Shown here piece after piece: positions 23,263 through 30,517 of a stretch of 64,000 bases of DNA (position 1 is its first letter; the number at the start of each line of letters is the position of its first letter). Origin of the DNA: Rhodopseudomonas sp. (GTDB lineage Bacteria; Pseudomonadota; Alphaproteobacteria; Rhizobiales; Xanthobacteraceae); NCBI RefSeq assembly GCF_013377015.1, contig NZ_JACABA010000007.1, positions 1 to 64,000 of the forward strand. The letters run 5' to 3'. The notes under the pieces were generated by a model. It did no database searches. It saw only the letters and a list, made by a program, of their open reading frames with translations, and was not told the origin of the DNA. The position numbers and the translations under genes are program-made.

Positions 23263-24147
23263 ATGTCGGAAGGTAACATCAGCCTCTATTTTAAACTCAA
23301 GCCTGACCAAACCGCTGACCTCGAAATTGTGGCCAACGCTGCGCTAGAATGGCTTTACGCCGTCCGCGCTGCGGCGTCAGAACTTGAGCCAGGTGCACAG
23401 GTCAGGATTGGCCTAATCGACGCAGACGAAGGAAGTTTGCGCCTGAATGCGGTCTTTGACTGGTTAGAGGGCCAGCTTGAAAGGGTCGACAAAGGCTCAA
23501 GTAGATACCCTCGGCTTAGGAAGTTAGCTGTGGCGCTCGCCATATTCCTGCCGACCACAGGGGCCCAGACGTACAGCTACTATTTCCCTCCGCAGCAAGA
23601 GGTATCCCTAAAAGAGGATGACAAAAAGCTGCTTGAAGAGAATAACGCGTTACTGCGGGAACTGATTGGAAAGGCCCAGAAAAATCCAGAGGTAGAAACG
23701 AGACGAAAAAAGTTTTTCCGAATGATCGAAAAGGATACCGCCATCACAGCGGCTGGCCTAACTGAAAGCCGCGACAGTACTCCACTAGTGATGATTCCAG
23801 CTTCTCAGTTCGCCGAGAAAAGTGGACTTTGGGCCATATCAGATGATCAGCCAACCGAACGAGTTATCTACCCCACCTTAGAAGTTACGCTAATAGCTCC
23901 AGTATTGCTGCCGATACCCAGATCATGGCGCTTCCAGCCCGAAGATGGACTCCCAGAGTTCACAGCCAAAATGAAGGATATGCAATTTTTGGAGGCACTT
24001 AAGTCAGATCACGTTAAAGAAAGACTTCGGACAGGAATCAAAATGACAGTTCGGCTTAAAGTAAAGGAGCAGAAGATCGGCGATGTTTGGGTGACAAAGC
24101 GCGGCGGACGCTCAGTCGTCGAAGTGATCCATCCTAAAGTCGCCTAG
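23263..24147 (+). CDS. Passenger protein of the IS1595 element
   Basis: A 294-residue protein of no family I recognise. The N-terminal half is mixed helix/strand (SLYFKLKPDQTADLEIVANA, then ALEWLYAVRAAASELEPGAQ); a hydrophobic stretch follows (about 86-102, LRKLAVALAIFLPTTGAQ), possibly a single membrane anchor, then a coiled-coil piece (DDKKLLEENNALLRELIGKA). The C-terminal 150 residues are strand-rich (VIYPTLEVTLIAPVLLPIPR, then MTVRLKVKEQKIGDVWVTKR). GGGGGAG precedes the ATG. It converges on the transposase operon inside the element, so it moves with it. Confidence 0.7.
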   Translation: MSEGNISLYFKLKPDQTADLEIVANAALEWLYAVRAAASELEPGAQVRIGLIDADEGSLRLNAVFDWLEGQLERVDKGSSRYPRLRKLAVALAIFLPTTGAQTYSYYFPPQQEVSLKEDDKKLLEENNALLRELIGKAQKNPEVETRRKKFFRMIEKDTAITAAGLTESRDSTPLVMIPASQFAEKSGLWAISDDQPTERVIYPTLEVTLIAPVLLPIPRSWRFQPEDGLPEFTAKMKDMQFLEALKSDHVKERLRTGIKMTVRLKVKEQKIGDVWVTKRGGRSVVEVIHPKVA

Positions 24148-24317
24148 TCATCTCCTCCCGCCACCCAAAATAGCGCCACCAATACCATAAGCGAAATCGC
24201 AGCAATCGCGAACGTTACGCCAGGAGAAATCCGCCAAAACGCGAACAGACATATCAGGGCTGTCAGCGTGATTGCTAACCCAGATATCCATTGTCGTTTT
24301 GTCTCTGCTCGGCGCAT
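24144..24317 (-). CDS. 57-aa two-TM protein in IS element
   Basis: A 57-residue frame MRRAETKRQWISGLAITLTA continues LICLFAFWRI, then a Pro-Gly turn and FAIAAISLMVLVALFWVAGG. That is a basic N-terminus and two hydrophobic helices, a credible small inner-membrane protein. It lies 71 bases downstream of the transposase on the same strand. Its TAG overlaps the TAG of the convergent passenger gene by two bases. Function unknown. Confidence 0.6.
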   Translation of the reverse strand: MRRAETKRQWISGLAITLTALICLFAFWRISPGVTFAIAAISLMVLVALFWVAGGDD

Positions 24318-24388
24318 CAGTTCGATGAATCCTGTTTACCTGCTTCGCTGAGAGCGCTTCCGCGATACTTTGCGGCTCTTCTTGCGCC

Positions 24389-25294
24389 TCAGCATCCTGC
24401 TATCGCCGATCCGAATACGTCGGGGTTCTGGCGGTTGTTATAACGGAACTGAAACTCGGCAACGTACAGCGGCAGGTACTTTTCGCTGACCTTGTGGAAG
24501 CTGCCGACGATGCCGCGCTTGAAGATGCTCCAAAAGCCTTCAATCGTGTTGGTGTGTACAGCACCAACGACGTATTGCTTCCTCTGGTGCTCAACTGTCT
24601 TGCGATTGTACTCGGTCAAACCGCTGTAAACGTGGTTCTCGTCAGTCGCGAGCAAGCTAACTTTGTCGGAAACCATTTCGCGCACAAAGCGTTCCGCCGC
24701 GTCCTTGGTGACGCGGCTCAACGCACGGGCGATCACATTGCCCTTACGGGTGACGGCACCGATAACCGGCGTCTTGCCAGTGGCCGCGCCGCCGGTTTGG
24801 CCGTGGTGCTTCTTGTCCCAGTGGCGATTGGCGTCCTTGCCTCCGATCCAAGTCTCGTCAACCTCAACAATACCGCCAAGCTTCGCTTCCGGCTCAACCA
24901 GAGCAGCCCTGATCTTGTGGCACATCGAATGTGCGGTGCCGTATGAGCCGAAGCCCATCATCCGCTGGATTTGAAGCGCGCTCATACCCTTCTTGCTGGC
25001 AAGCATCAGATGAACGACGCGAAACCAGTCGCGCAACGGCTTGTTCGTGTTTTCAAAGATCGTGCCTGCGATAACAGAGAATCGGTATCCTTGATTTGGC
25101 GTGCACTTGTAGCACTGCCACTTGAACGGCATCGACTTAACCGGAAACACCTTGTCGTTGTGGCAGCGCGGGCACTTGACGCCTTCCGGCCAACGGCGCG
25201 CTTGCAGATACACCTTGCAAGCCTCCTCATCAGGAAAGGCGCTCTCGAATTGCGCGACAGTCATCTGCGGTACGGGCTTCGGGCGGCGGGACAT
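24389..25294 (-). CDS. IS1595-family transposase
   Basis: A 301-residue enzyme. The N-terminal zinc ribbon is CPRCHNDKVFPV with a matching QCYKC; the DDE-type core shows GIVEVDETWIGG (first Asp), LLATDENHVYSGL (second Asp) and VHTNTIEGFWSIFKRG, the family's H/N-x-E ending; FQFRYNNRQ closes the domain. Family length is usually 250-330 residues, so it is complete and probably active. It reads toward the left end of the element. Confidence 0.93.
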   Translation of the reverse strand: MSRRPKPVPQMTVAQFESAFPDEEACKVYLQARRWPEGVKCPRCHNDKVFPVKSMPFKWQCYKCTPNQGYRFSVIAGTIFENTNKPLRDWFRVVHLMLASKKGMSALQIQRMMGFGSYGTAHSMCHKIRAALVEPEAKLGGIVEVDETWIGGKDANRHWDKKHHGQTGGAATGKTPVIGAVTRKGNVIARALSRVTKDAAERFVREMVSDKVSLLATDENHVYSGLTEYNRKTVEHQRKQYVVGAVHTNTIEGFWSIFKRGIVGSFHKVSEKYLPLYVAEFQFRYNNRQNPDVFGSAIAGC

Positions 25295-25337
25295 AGGAAC
25301 ATCTCCTTATGTCCCCAATCTAGCAGAACCTCCTACA

Positions 25338-25361
25338 CCAGTCAAGTCCCGCATAATCACC
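25338..25361 (-). repeat. Right terminal inverted repeat of IS1595 element
   Basis: Partner of 23172-23195. It lies upstream of the transposase start, so its outer part may also carry the transposase promoter. Confidence 0.85.
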
Positions 25362-25369
25362 TTCTAGAG
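25362..25369 (+). repeat. 8-bp target-site duplication, right copy
   Basis: Second copy of TTCTAGAG, directly outside the right inverted repeat. Confidence 0.8.
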
Positions 25370-25996
25370 GCGTCTTGGAGTGGAGCGGGAGGCGGCGTCC
25401 TGCGCGTCGTGGCTCGCAACCACGGCCCCGGGAGGCTCTGGGTCCCCGTCCGAGCCCACTACGAGGCTCCGCGACTTGTTAGTTCGCTGGACGCGGGACA
25501 GGTGAATGGCGGGAAAACCGCCGGGATCAGCGGTGCGTCGGCATCGCGCCTGTCCCCGGAAGCACGGGCCTGGAGCCGAAAATCGCCGCGGTGGCGCGCC
25601 GCGAGGCGATGCGCGGTCCGGCTGTCGCCGTCGCAAGGCGGCATGCCGATCGCGAGCCAACCACCCCCCGCGCCTGGCGGCGCGCCTCCGCCCCTCATCG
25701 GTTTATGAGCGGCGGGAAGTTTTGCATCACTCGGGCGCGATGGCGTCGCGAGAATGCGGAGGTATGGCTGTTTGAAAGTTGAATCGGTCATCGCGGGACG
25801 TGTCCCGGGCGCGATGCGGCGTGCAACGCCGCTTCGCAGAACCGGGACCCCGGTTTGGGCGCCGATCAGCGGGGCCCCGGATCAGCAGCGCACCGCGCCG
25901 CTGCGCGGCGCGTTGCACCGCATCCGGGGCACGCAAGACGGCGAGGCAAGACGCTGCCGCACGCGAGAAGCGCCGCCCTGCGCGTCACCCCTCGCC
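25370..25996. other. Gene-free, repeat-like GC-rich stretch
   Basis: No frame has a recognisable product. The stretch is rich in short inverted repeats, for example around 25813-25925 (GCGATGCGGCGTGCAACGCC facing GGCGCGTTGCACCGCATC). The leftward peptide ending in KPMRGGGAP resembles low-complexity peptides often mis-annotated from interspersed repeats in Bradyrhizobium-type genomes. I read it as decayed repetitive sequence. Confidence 0.45.
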
Positions 25997-27622
25997 TCAC
26001 GCCTTCTTCTTCACATCCTTGATGCTGGAAAACACGATGCCCTCGGCGCGTTCGCGGGTGTAGCCGAGATAGAATTCGTTCTTGGCCAGGAACACCGGAT
26101 CGCCATCGACGTCGTCGGCGACGCCGGAGCCGTTGGCGGCGACGAAGGCGTTGAGCTTCTTCGGATCGTCCGACGAGATCCAACGCGCCAGCGAAAATTC
26201 CGAGACCTCGAACTCCACCGGCAGCTGATATTCGGCATCGAGCCGCGCCTTCAGCACGTCGAGCTGCAGCGAGCCGACCACGCCGACCAGCGCGGGCGCG
26301 CCGTCGCGCGGGCGAAACACCTGCACCACGCCCTCCTCCGACATCTGCTGCAGCGCTTCCTTCAGCTTCTTGGCCTTCATCGCGTCCTTGAGCCGGACCC
26401 GGCGGACGATTTCCGGCGCGAAGCTGGGGACGCCGACGAAGGTCAGGTCCTCGCCCTCGGTCAGCGTGTCGCCGATCCGCAGCGTGCCGTGATTGGGAAT
26501 GCCGACGACGTCGCCGGCGAAGGCCTCGTCCGCCAGCGCGCGGTCCTGGGCGAAGAAGAATTGCGGACTCGACAGGCTCATATTCTTGCCGGTGCGGACC
26601 AGCTTGGCCTTCATGCCGCGCGTCAGCTTGCCGGAGCAAAGCCTTGCAAAGGCGATGCGATCGCGGTGGTTCGGATCCATATTGGCCTGGATCTTGAACA
26701 CGAAGGCGGTCATCTCCGGGTCGGAAGCGTGGACCTTGCGCAGATTGCTGTCCTGATCGCGCGGCGACGGCGCGAATTTGCCGAGGCCTTCGAGGAGATC
26801 GCCGACGCCGAAATTGCGCAGCGCCGAGCCGAAATAGACCGGCGTCAGATGGCCCTCGCGAAACGACTCCAGATCGAACGGCTTGCTGGCTTCCTTGACC
26901 AGCGCCAGTTCCTCGGTGATCTCGGCGACATCGAGATTGGGATTGCGGCCGGCGAGAGCGGCGACGTCGATGTTTTCCGCAGCACCGGTCTTGGCGCCGC
27001 CGCCTTCCAGCAGGCGGATGCCGCCGGTGGCCAGATCATAGGTGCCCATGAAATCGCGGCCGCGGCCGACCGGCCAGGTCATCGGCGTGGTGTCGAGCGC
27101 CAGCGTCTTCTCGATCTCGTCCAAGAGATCGAAGGTGTCGCGGCTGTCGCGGTCCATCTTGTTGATGAAGGTGATGATCGGAATGTCGCGCAGCCGGCAG
27201 ACCTCGATCAGCTTCAGGGTCCGCGCCTCGATGCCCTTGGCGGCGTCGATCACCATCACGGCGGAGTCGACGGCGGTCAGGGTCCGGTAGGTGTCCTCGG
27301 AAAAGTCCTCATGGCCCGGCGTGTCGAGCAGGTTGAAGACGAGGCCCTGGAACTCGAAGGTCATCACCGAGGTCACCACCGAGATACCGCGGTCGCGCTC
27401 GATCTTCATCCAATCGGAGCGCGTATTCCGGCGTTCGCCCTTGGCCTTGACCTGGCCGGCGAGATTGATGGCGCCGCCGAACAGCAGCAGCTTTTCGGTC
27501 AGCGTGGTCTTGCCGGCGTCGGGATGCGAGATGATCGCGAAGGTGCGGCGGCGCGCCACTTCGGCGGCGAGCGAGGCGCGCGCAGCGGAGGGCTGTTCGG
27601 TGGGGAGAGCGAGGTCGGACAT
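25997..27622 (-). CDS. prfC: Peptide chain release factor 3
   Basis: A 541-residue translational GTPase that recycles RF1/RF2 from the ribosome. G motifs: SHPDAGKTTLTEK (G1), a switch I RGISVVTSVMTF, DTPGHEDFSEDTYR (G3, with the RF3-specific EDTYRTL), NKMDRD (G4). Domain III reads FVFKIQANMDPNHRDRIAFA. E. coli RF3 has 529 residues, so the length fits. The start MSDLALPTEQPSAARAS is chosen because residues further upstream are not conserved-looking. The gene is monocistronic in this context. Confidence 0.95.
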   Translation of the reverse strand: MSDLALPTEQPSAARASLAAEVARRRTFAIISHPDAGKTTLTEKLLLFGGAINLAGQVKAKGERRNTRSDWMKIERDRGISVVTSVMTFEFQGLVFNLLDTPGHEDFSEDTYRTLTAVDSAVMVIDAAKGIEARTLKLIEVCRLRDIPIITFINKMDRDSRDTFDLLDEIEKTLALDTTPMTWPVGRGRDFMGTYDLATGGIRLLEGGGAKTGAAENIDVAALAGRNPNLDVAEITEELALVKEASKPFDLESFREGHLTPVYFGSALRNFGVGDLLEGLGKFAPSPRDQDSNLRKVHASDPEMTAFVFKIQANMDPNHRDRIAFARLCSGKLTRGMKAKLVRTGKNMSLSSPQFFFAQDRALADEAFAGDVVGIPNHGTLRIGDTLTEGEDLTFVGVPSFAPEIVRRVRLKDAMKAKKLKEALQQMSEEGVVQVFRPRDGAPALVGVVGSLQLDVLKARLDAEYQLPVEFEVSEFSLARWISSDDPKKLNAFVAANGSGVADDVDGDPVFLAKNEFYLGYTRERAEGIVFSSIKDVKKKA

Positions 27623-27790
27623 AGCGAGCCTGTGGCAGGGAAAGCCGGCGCAATCAAGGGCGTTATGGGGATCGGCGAGGACCGGCCGCAATTGCACGGC
27701 GGCCCGGTTCAGACTCATATAGAGCTGCAAGGATCACCGCCAAGCATTTGAAATTCCTCTTGGATACACCCGCGGATCGGGAGACGAAGA

Positions 27791-28105
27791 ATGGCCTGGT
27801 TGCTGCTGCTGTCGGCTGGCTTGATGGAAGTCGGATGGGCCGTCGGGCTGAAATACACCGAAGGTTTCACCCGGCTGTGGCCGTCGGTGCTGACGCTGGC
27901 CAGCATGGCCGCCAGCATGGCGCTGCTCGGCCTGGCGCTGAAGACGCTGCCGATGGGCACCGCCTATGCGGTGTGGACCGGGATCGGCGCAGTCGGCACC
28001 GCGATCCTCGGCATCGTGCTCTTGGGCGAACCGGCCGGTGCGATCCGGCTGGCCTGCATTGGCCTGATCGTGGCGGGGATTTTCGGGCTGAAGCTGGCGA
28101 GCTGA
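27791..28105 (+). CDS. sugE: SMR family exporter (SugE/Gdx type)
   Basis: A 104-residue, four-helix inner-membrane transporter. [20 protein letters not shown] carries the essential Glu14 of SMR proteins; helix 2 and 3 contain [20 protein letters not shown], the family signature; helix 4 ends [12 protein letters not shown]. The [20 protein letters not shown] start is of the Gdx/SugE (guanidinium/quaternary ammonium) subgroup, not EmrE. It acts as an antiparallel dimer. I see no guanidine riboswitch in the short leader. Confidence 0.88.
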   Translation: MAWLLLLSAGLMEVGWAVGLKYTEGFTRLWPSVLTLASMAASMALLGLALKTLPMGTAYAVWTGIGAVGTAILGIVLLGEPAGAIRLACIGLIVAGIFGLKLAS

Positions 28106-28114
28106 GCCCTGCCC

Positions 28115-28240
28115 CGTCGTTCCGGGGCGCAAGCAGCGACAGCTGCGCGCGAACCCGGAACCTCGCCGCTGGACCATAACGCCCGGGTGCACCGCAAGAT
28201 TCCGGGTTCGCTCGCCTCCGGCTCGCGCCCCGGAATGACG
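28115..28240. repeat. Interspersed palindrome
   Basis: Outer arms 28115-28130 and 28225-28240 pair over 16 bp with one mismatch; inner arms around GCGAACCCGGAA and TTCCGGGTTCGC pair again. It lies between the convergent sugE and pit genes and can serve both as terminator, but the nested structure suggests a REP-like family member. Confidence 0.65.
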
Positions 28241-28252
28241 AGGGTCAGTTTC

Positions 28253-29260
28253 CTAAAACTTCAGCAGCTTCACCGCCCAATAGGCCAGTGCGGCGACGCT
28301 GGCGGCGGCCGGGATCGTGATCACCCAAGCATAGACGATCGAGCTCGCCACGTTCCAGCGCACCGCCGAGACCCGCCGTGCGGCGCCGACGCCGACGATC
28401 GCGCCGGTAATGGTGTGGGTGGTGGAAACCGGAACGCCCAGATAGGTCGCCACGAACAGCGTCGCGGCGCCGCCGGTCTCGGCGCAAAAACCCTGCATCG
28501 GGGTCAGCTTGGTGATCCGCAGCCCCATGGTGCGGACGATCCGCCAGCCGCCCATCAGCGTGCCCAGCGCCATCGCGGCCTGGCACGACAACACCACCCA
28601 GAACGGCACCGCGAAATGCTCGCCGGTGTAGCCTTGCGAATACAGCAGCACCGCGATGATGCCCATGGTCTTCTGGGCGTCGTTGCCGCCATGGCCGAGC
28701 GAATACAGCGAGGCGGAGGCGAATTGCAGGATCCGGAACGCGCGATCCACCGCGAAAGGCGTCGAGCGCACCGCCGCCCACGACACGATCGCCACCAGCA
28801 CCAAAGCCAGCAGGAACCCGACCAGCGGCGACAGCACGATCGCCAAGAGCGCCTTCGATAGCCCGCTCCATACCGCCGCCGACAATCCGGCCTTGGCGAG
28901 GCCACCGCCGAGCAAGCCGCCAATCAGCGCGTGCGACGAGCTCGACGGAATCCCGAGCCCCCAGGTGACGACGTTCCAGACGATCGCTCCCATCAGCGCG
29001 GCGAAGATCACATGGGCGTCGATCACGCTCGGCTCTATGATGCCGGTGCCGATGGTGTTGGCGACATTCAGGCCGAACACCGAAAACGCGACGAAATTGA
29101 AAAACGACGCCCACAGCACGGCATATTGCGGCCGCAGCACCCGGGTCGAGACGATGGTGGCGATCGAATTGGCAGCGTCGTGCAGGCCGTTGAGGAAATC
29201 GAACAACAGCGCGACTGCGATGAGACCGATCAGGACCGGCAGACCAAGCGTGGCGTCCAC
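28253..29260 (-). CDS. pit: Low-affinity phosphate transporter (PiT)
   Basis: A 335-residue PiT permease. The duplicated signature occurs as FDFLNGLHDAANSIATIVST (N-terminal) and LGHGGNDAQKTMGIIAVLLY (C-terminal), with about ten hydrophobic helices and a VPVSTTHTITGAIVGVGA motif. It imports metal-phosphate with protons. The GTG at 29260 is chosen since it lies 8 bases after the upstream stop with GGGGCC between. It forms the orfA-pit operon with the DUF47 gene, as in Sinorhizobium meliloti. Confidence 0.93.
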   Translation of the reverse strand: MDATLGLPVLIGLIAVALLFDFLNGLHDAANSIATIVSTRVLRPQYAVLWASFFNFVAFSVFGLNVANTIGTGIIEPSVIDAHVIFAALMGAIVWNVVTWGLGIPSSSSHALIGGLLGGGLAKAGLSAAVWSGLSKALLAIVLSPLVGFLLALVLVAIVSWAAVRSTPFAVDRAFRILQFASASLYSLGHGGNDAQKTMGIIAVLLYSQGYTGEHFAVPFWVVLSCQAAMALGTLMGGWRIVRTMGLRITKLTPMQGFCAETGGAATLFVATYLGVPVSTTHTITGAIVGVGAARRVSAVRWNVASSIVYAWVITIPAAASVAALAYWAVKLLKF

Positions 29261-29268
29261 TGCGGCCC

Positions 29269-29916
29269 CTAAACCTGTTCGATCACGATGCTGTTGATCT
29301 CGTTGGCGACGTCGTCGAAGCGGTCGGCCACCTTCTCCAGATGGTCGTAGATCTCGGCGCCGACGATGAAATCCATCGCGTTGGCGTCGCGATGCTTGAG
29401 AAACAATTCCTTGAGACCGATGTCGTGGAGGTCGTCGACCCGGCCCTCCAGCTTGCCGAGTTCCTCGGTGATCGCGGTCAGCATCCCGACATTCTGGCCG
29501 ATCGACTTCATCAACGGCAGCGCGCGGCCGACCAGATTGGCGCATTCCACCAGCAGCGTTCCGATTTCCCGCATTGGCGGCTCGAACTCGCGCACCTCGA
29601 ACAGGATCACCGCCTTGGCGGTCTGCTGCATCTGGTCGATGGCGTCGTCCATCGCGGTGATCAGGTTCTTGATGTCGACCCGGTCGAACGGGGTGATGAA
29701 GGTACGGCGCACCGCGGTCAGCACCTCGCGGGTGATGCCATCGGCGTCGTTCTCGAACTGGCTGACGCGTTGGCAATGCAGCGGGGTCTCGTCACCGCCC
29801 CGCAGCATCTGCTGCAGCGCCTCGGCGCCCTGCACGCAGGTCTGGGAATGCCGGGCGAACAGGTCAAAGAACCTCTCCTCCTTGGGCAGGAAGACGCGAA
29901 ACCATCGCAGCAGCAT
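29269..29916 (-). CDS. DUF47 (PhoU-like) Pit accessory protein
   Basis: A 215-residue all-helical protein, start MLLRWFRVFLPKEERFFDLF. Helical repeats with charged metal-binding patches (CQRVSQFENDADGITREVLT, then AMDDAIDQMQQTAKAVILFE and DFIVGAEIYDHLEKVADRFD) are typical of the DUF47/PhoU-like family. It corresponds to OrfA of rhizobial orfA-pit operons, thought to tune Pit activity. The ATG at 29916 is preferred over one nine codons upstream. Confidence 0.88.
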   Translation of the reverse strand: MLLRWFRVFLPKEERFFDLFARHSQTCVQGAEALQQMLRGGDETPLHCQRVSQFENDADGITREVLTAVRRTFITPFDRVDIKNLITAMDDAIDQMQQTAKAVILFEVREFEPPMREIGTLLVECANLVGRALPLMKSIGQNVGMLTAITEELGKLEGRVDDLHDIGLKELFLKHRDANAMDFIVGAEIYDHLEKVADRFDDVANEINSIVIEQV

Positions 29917-29961
29917 TGAGACATCCGAGTTATTGGGGGACAACGCGCCGGGCGGCCGTCA

Positions 29962-29982
29962 CTGTCACGAAACTGTCATAAA
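29962..29982 (+). promoter_or_regulatory. Pho box upstream of orfA-pit
   Basis: CTGTCACGAAACTGTCATAA contains two CTGTCA direct repeats with an 11-bp period, the classic PhoB box layout. It lies about 50 bp upstream of the DUF47 start. Its repeats read on the strand opposite to the operon. In S. meliloti PhoB represses orfA-pit when phosphate is scarce, so a repressing role is plausible here. Confidence 0.65.
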
Positions 29983-30517
29983 CCATTTCCCGCAACCCGG
30001 AGCAATCGCCCATTGGTCAGCCGCTTCGTTCCATCGTTTGGTGGGGCGCAAGCGCCGCAACCGAGCGCCCCTCGCCCGCGGCTCGCGCCGGCCGATCCCC
30101 CGGATTTTCATAGCCCAGGACATGTCCAATCGGAGTCGTCTGCAATCACCCCGACCGGCATTTCCGAGTCCGTCCCCTCCTGATTCGCGGCTTCACGAAT
30201 CACTTGAAGTGAATCGCGTAGCGCGCGTGGCTCATGAGGTGCATCGCAAAAAGGTATTCAGGGATTGGCCAACTAATCATTCCCTCGCCGCTCCAAAAAA
30301 ATTTTGAACGCCCGAAACGGCATCGGTGAATCCCGCTGCGCGTGAAACTTGTCTACTAACTACGGATGCTTAAGCGGCATTGCTAACGACGTGTAGTAAC
30401 CCGCAAGGGAACCGCGACCCGGCCTGGCACGACTTGAAATCGTCACCGTTCTGCTAGAATCGAATCTGTCCTGTCATTTTTCAACCGCGGCGCAGAACTC
30501 CGCAGAACTGGGCAGCC
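29983..30517. other. Intergenic, no gene seen
   Basis: This separates the divergent phosphate operon and DUF4407 gene. No coding frame is credible. Its right half must contain the DUF4407 promoter, but I cannot assign boxes. Confidence 0.5.

Larger units (their letters stand above)
23172..25361. mobile_element. IS1595-family element with passenger genes
   Basis: A 2190-bp element bounded by 24-bp terminal inverted repeats (23172-23195 and 25338-25361, 23 of 24 matching, each beginning GG and ending GACTTGACTGG inward) and flanked by an 8-bp direct repeat. It encodes a transposase (leftward), a 57-residue membrane protein (leftward) and an unrelated 294-residue protein (rightward). Most IS1595 elements are about 1 kb, so half of this one is cargo. 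Intact ends, intact transposase and a perfect duplication suggest recent insertion, just downstream of the HEPN-type gene. Confidence 0.88.

Noticed and set aside
23161-25372. Longer 35-bp inverted ends for the IS element
   Set aside because: The outer extra match comes from the palindromic TCTAGA within the target duplication; ends at 23172 and 25361 give clean 24-bp repeats and an exact 8-bp duplication.
25754-27751. A 665-residue rightward frame
   Set aside because: It is antisense to prfC, whose GTPase motifs are complete.
27731-27790. Guanidine riboswitch ahead of the SMR gene
   Set aside because: The leader is only about 60-170 bases and shows neither the ykkC core nor two ACGR-loop hairpins; no aptamer can be drawn.
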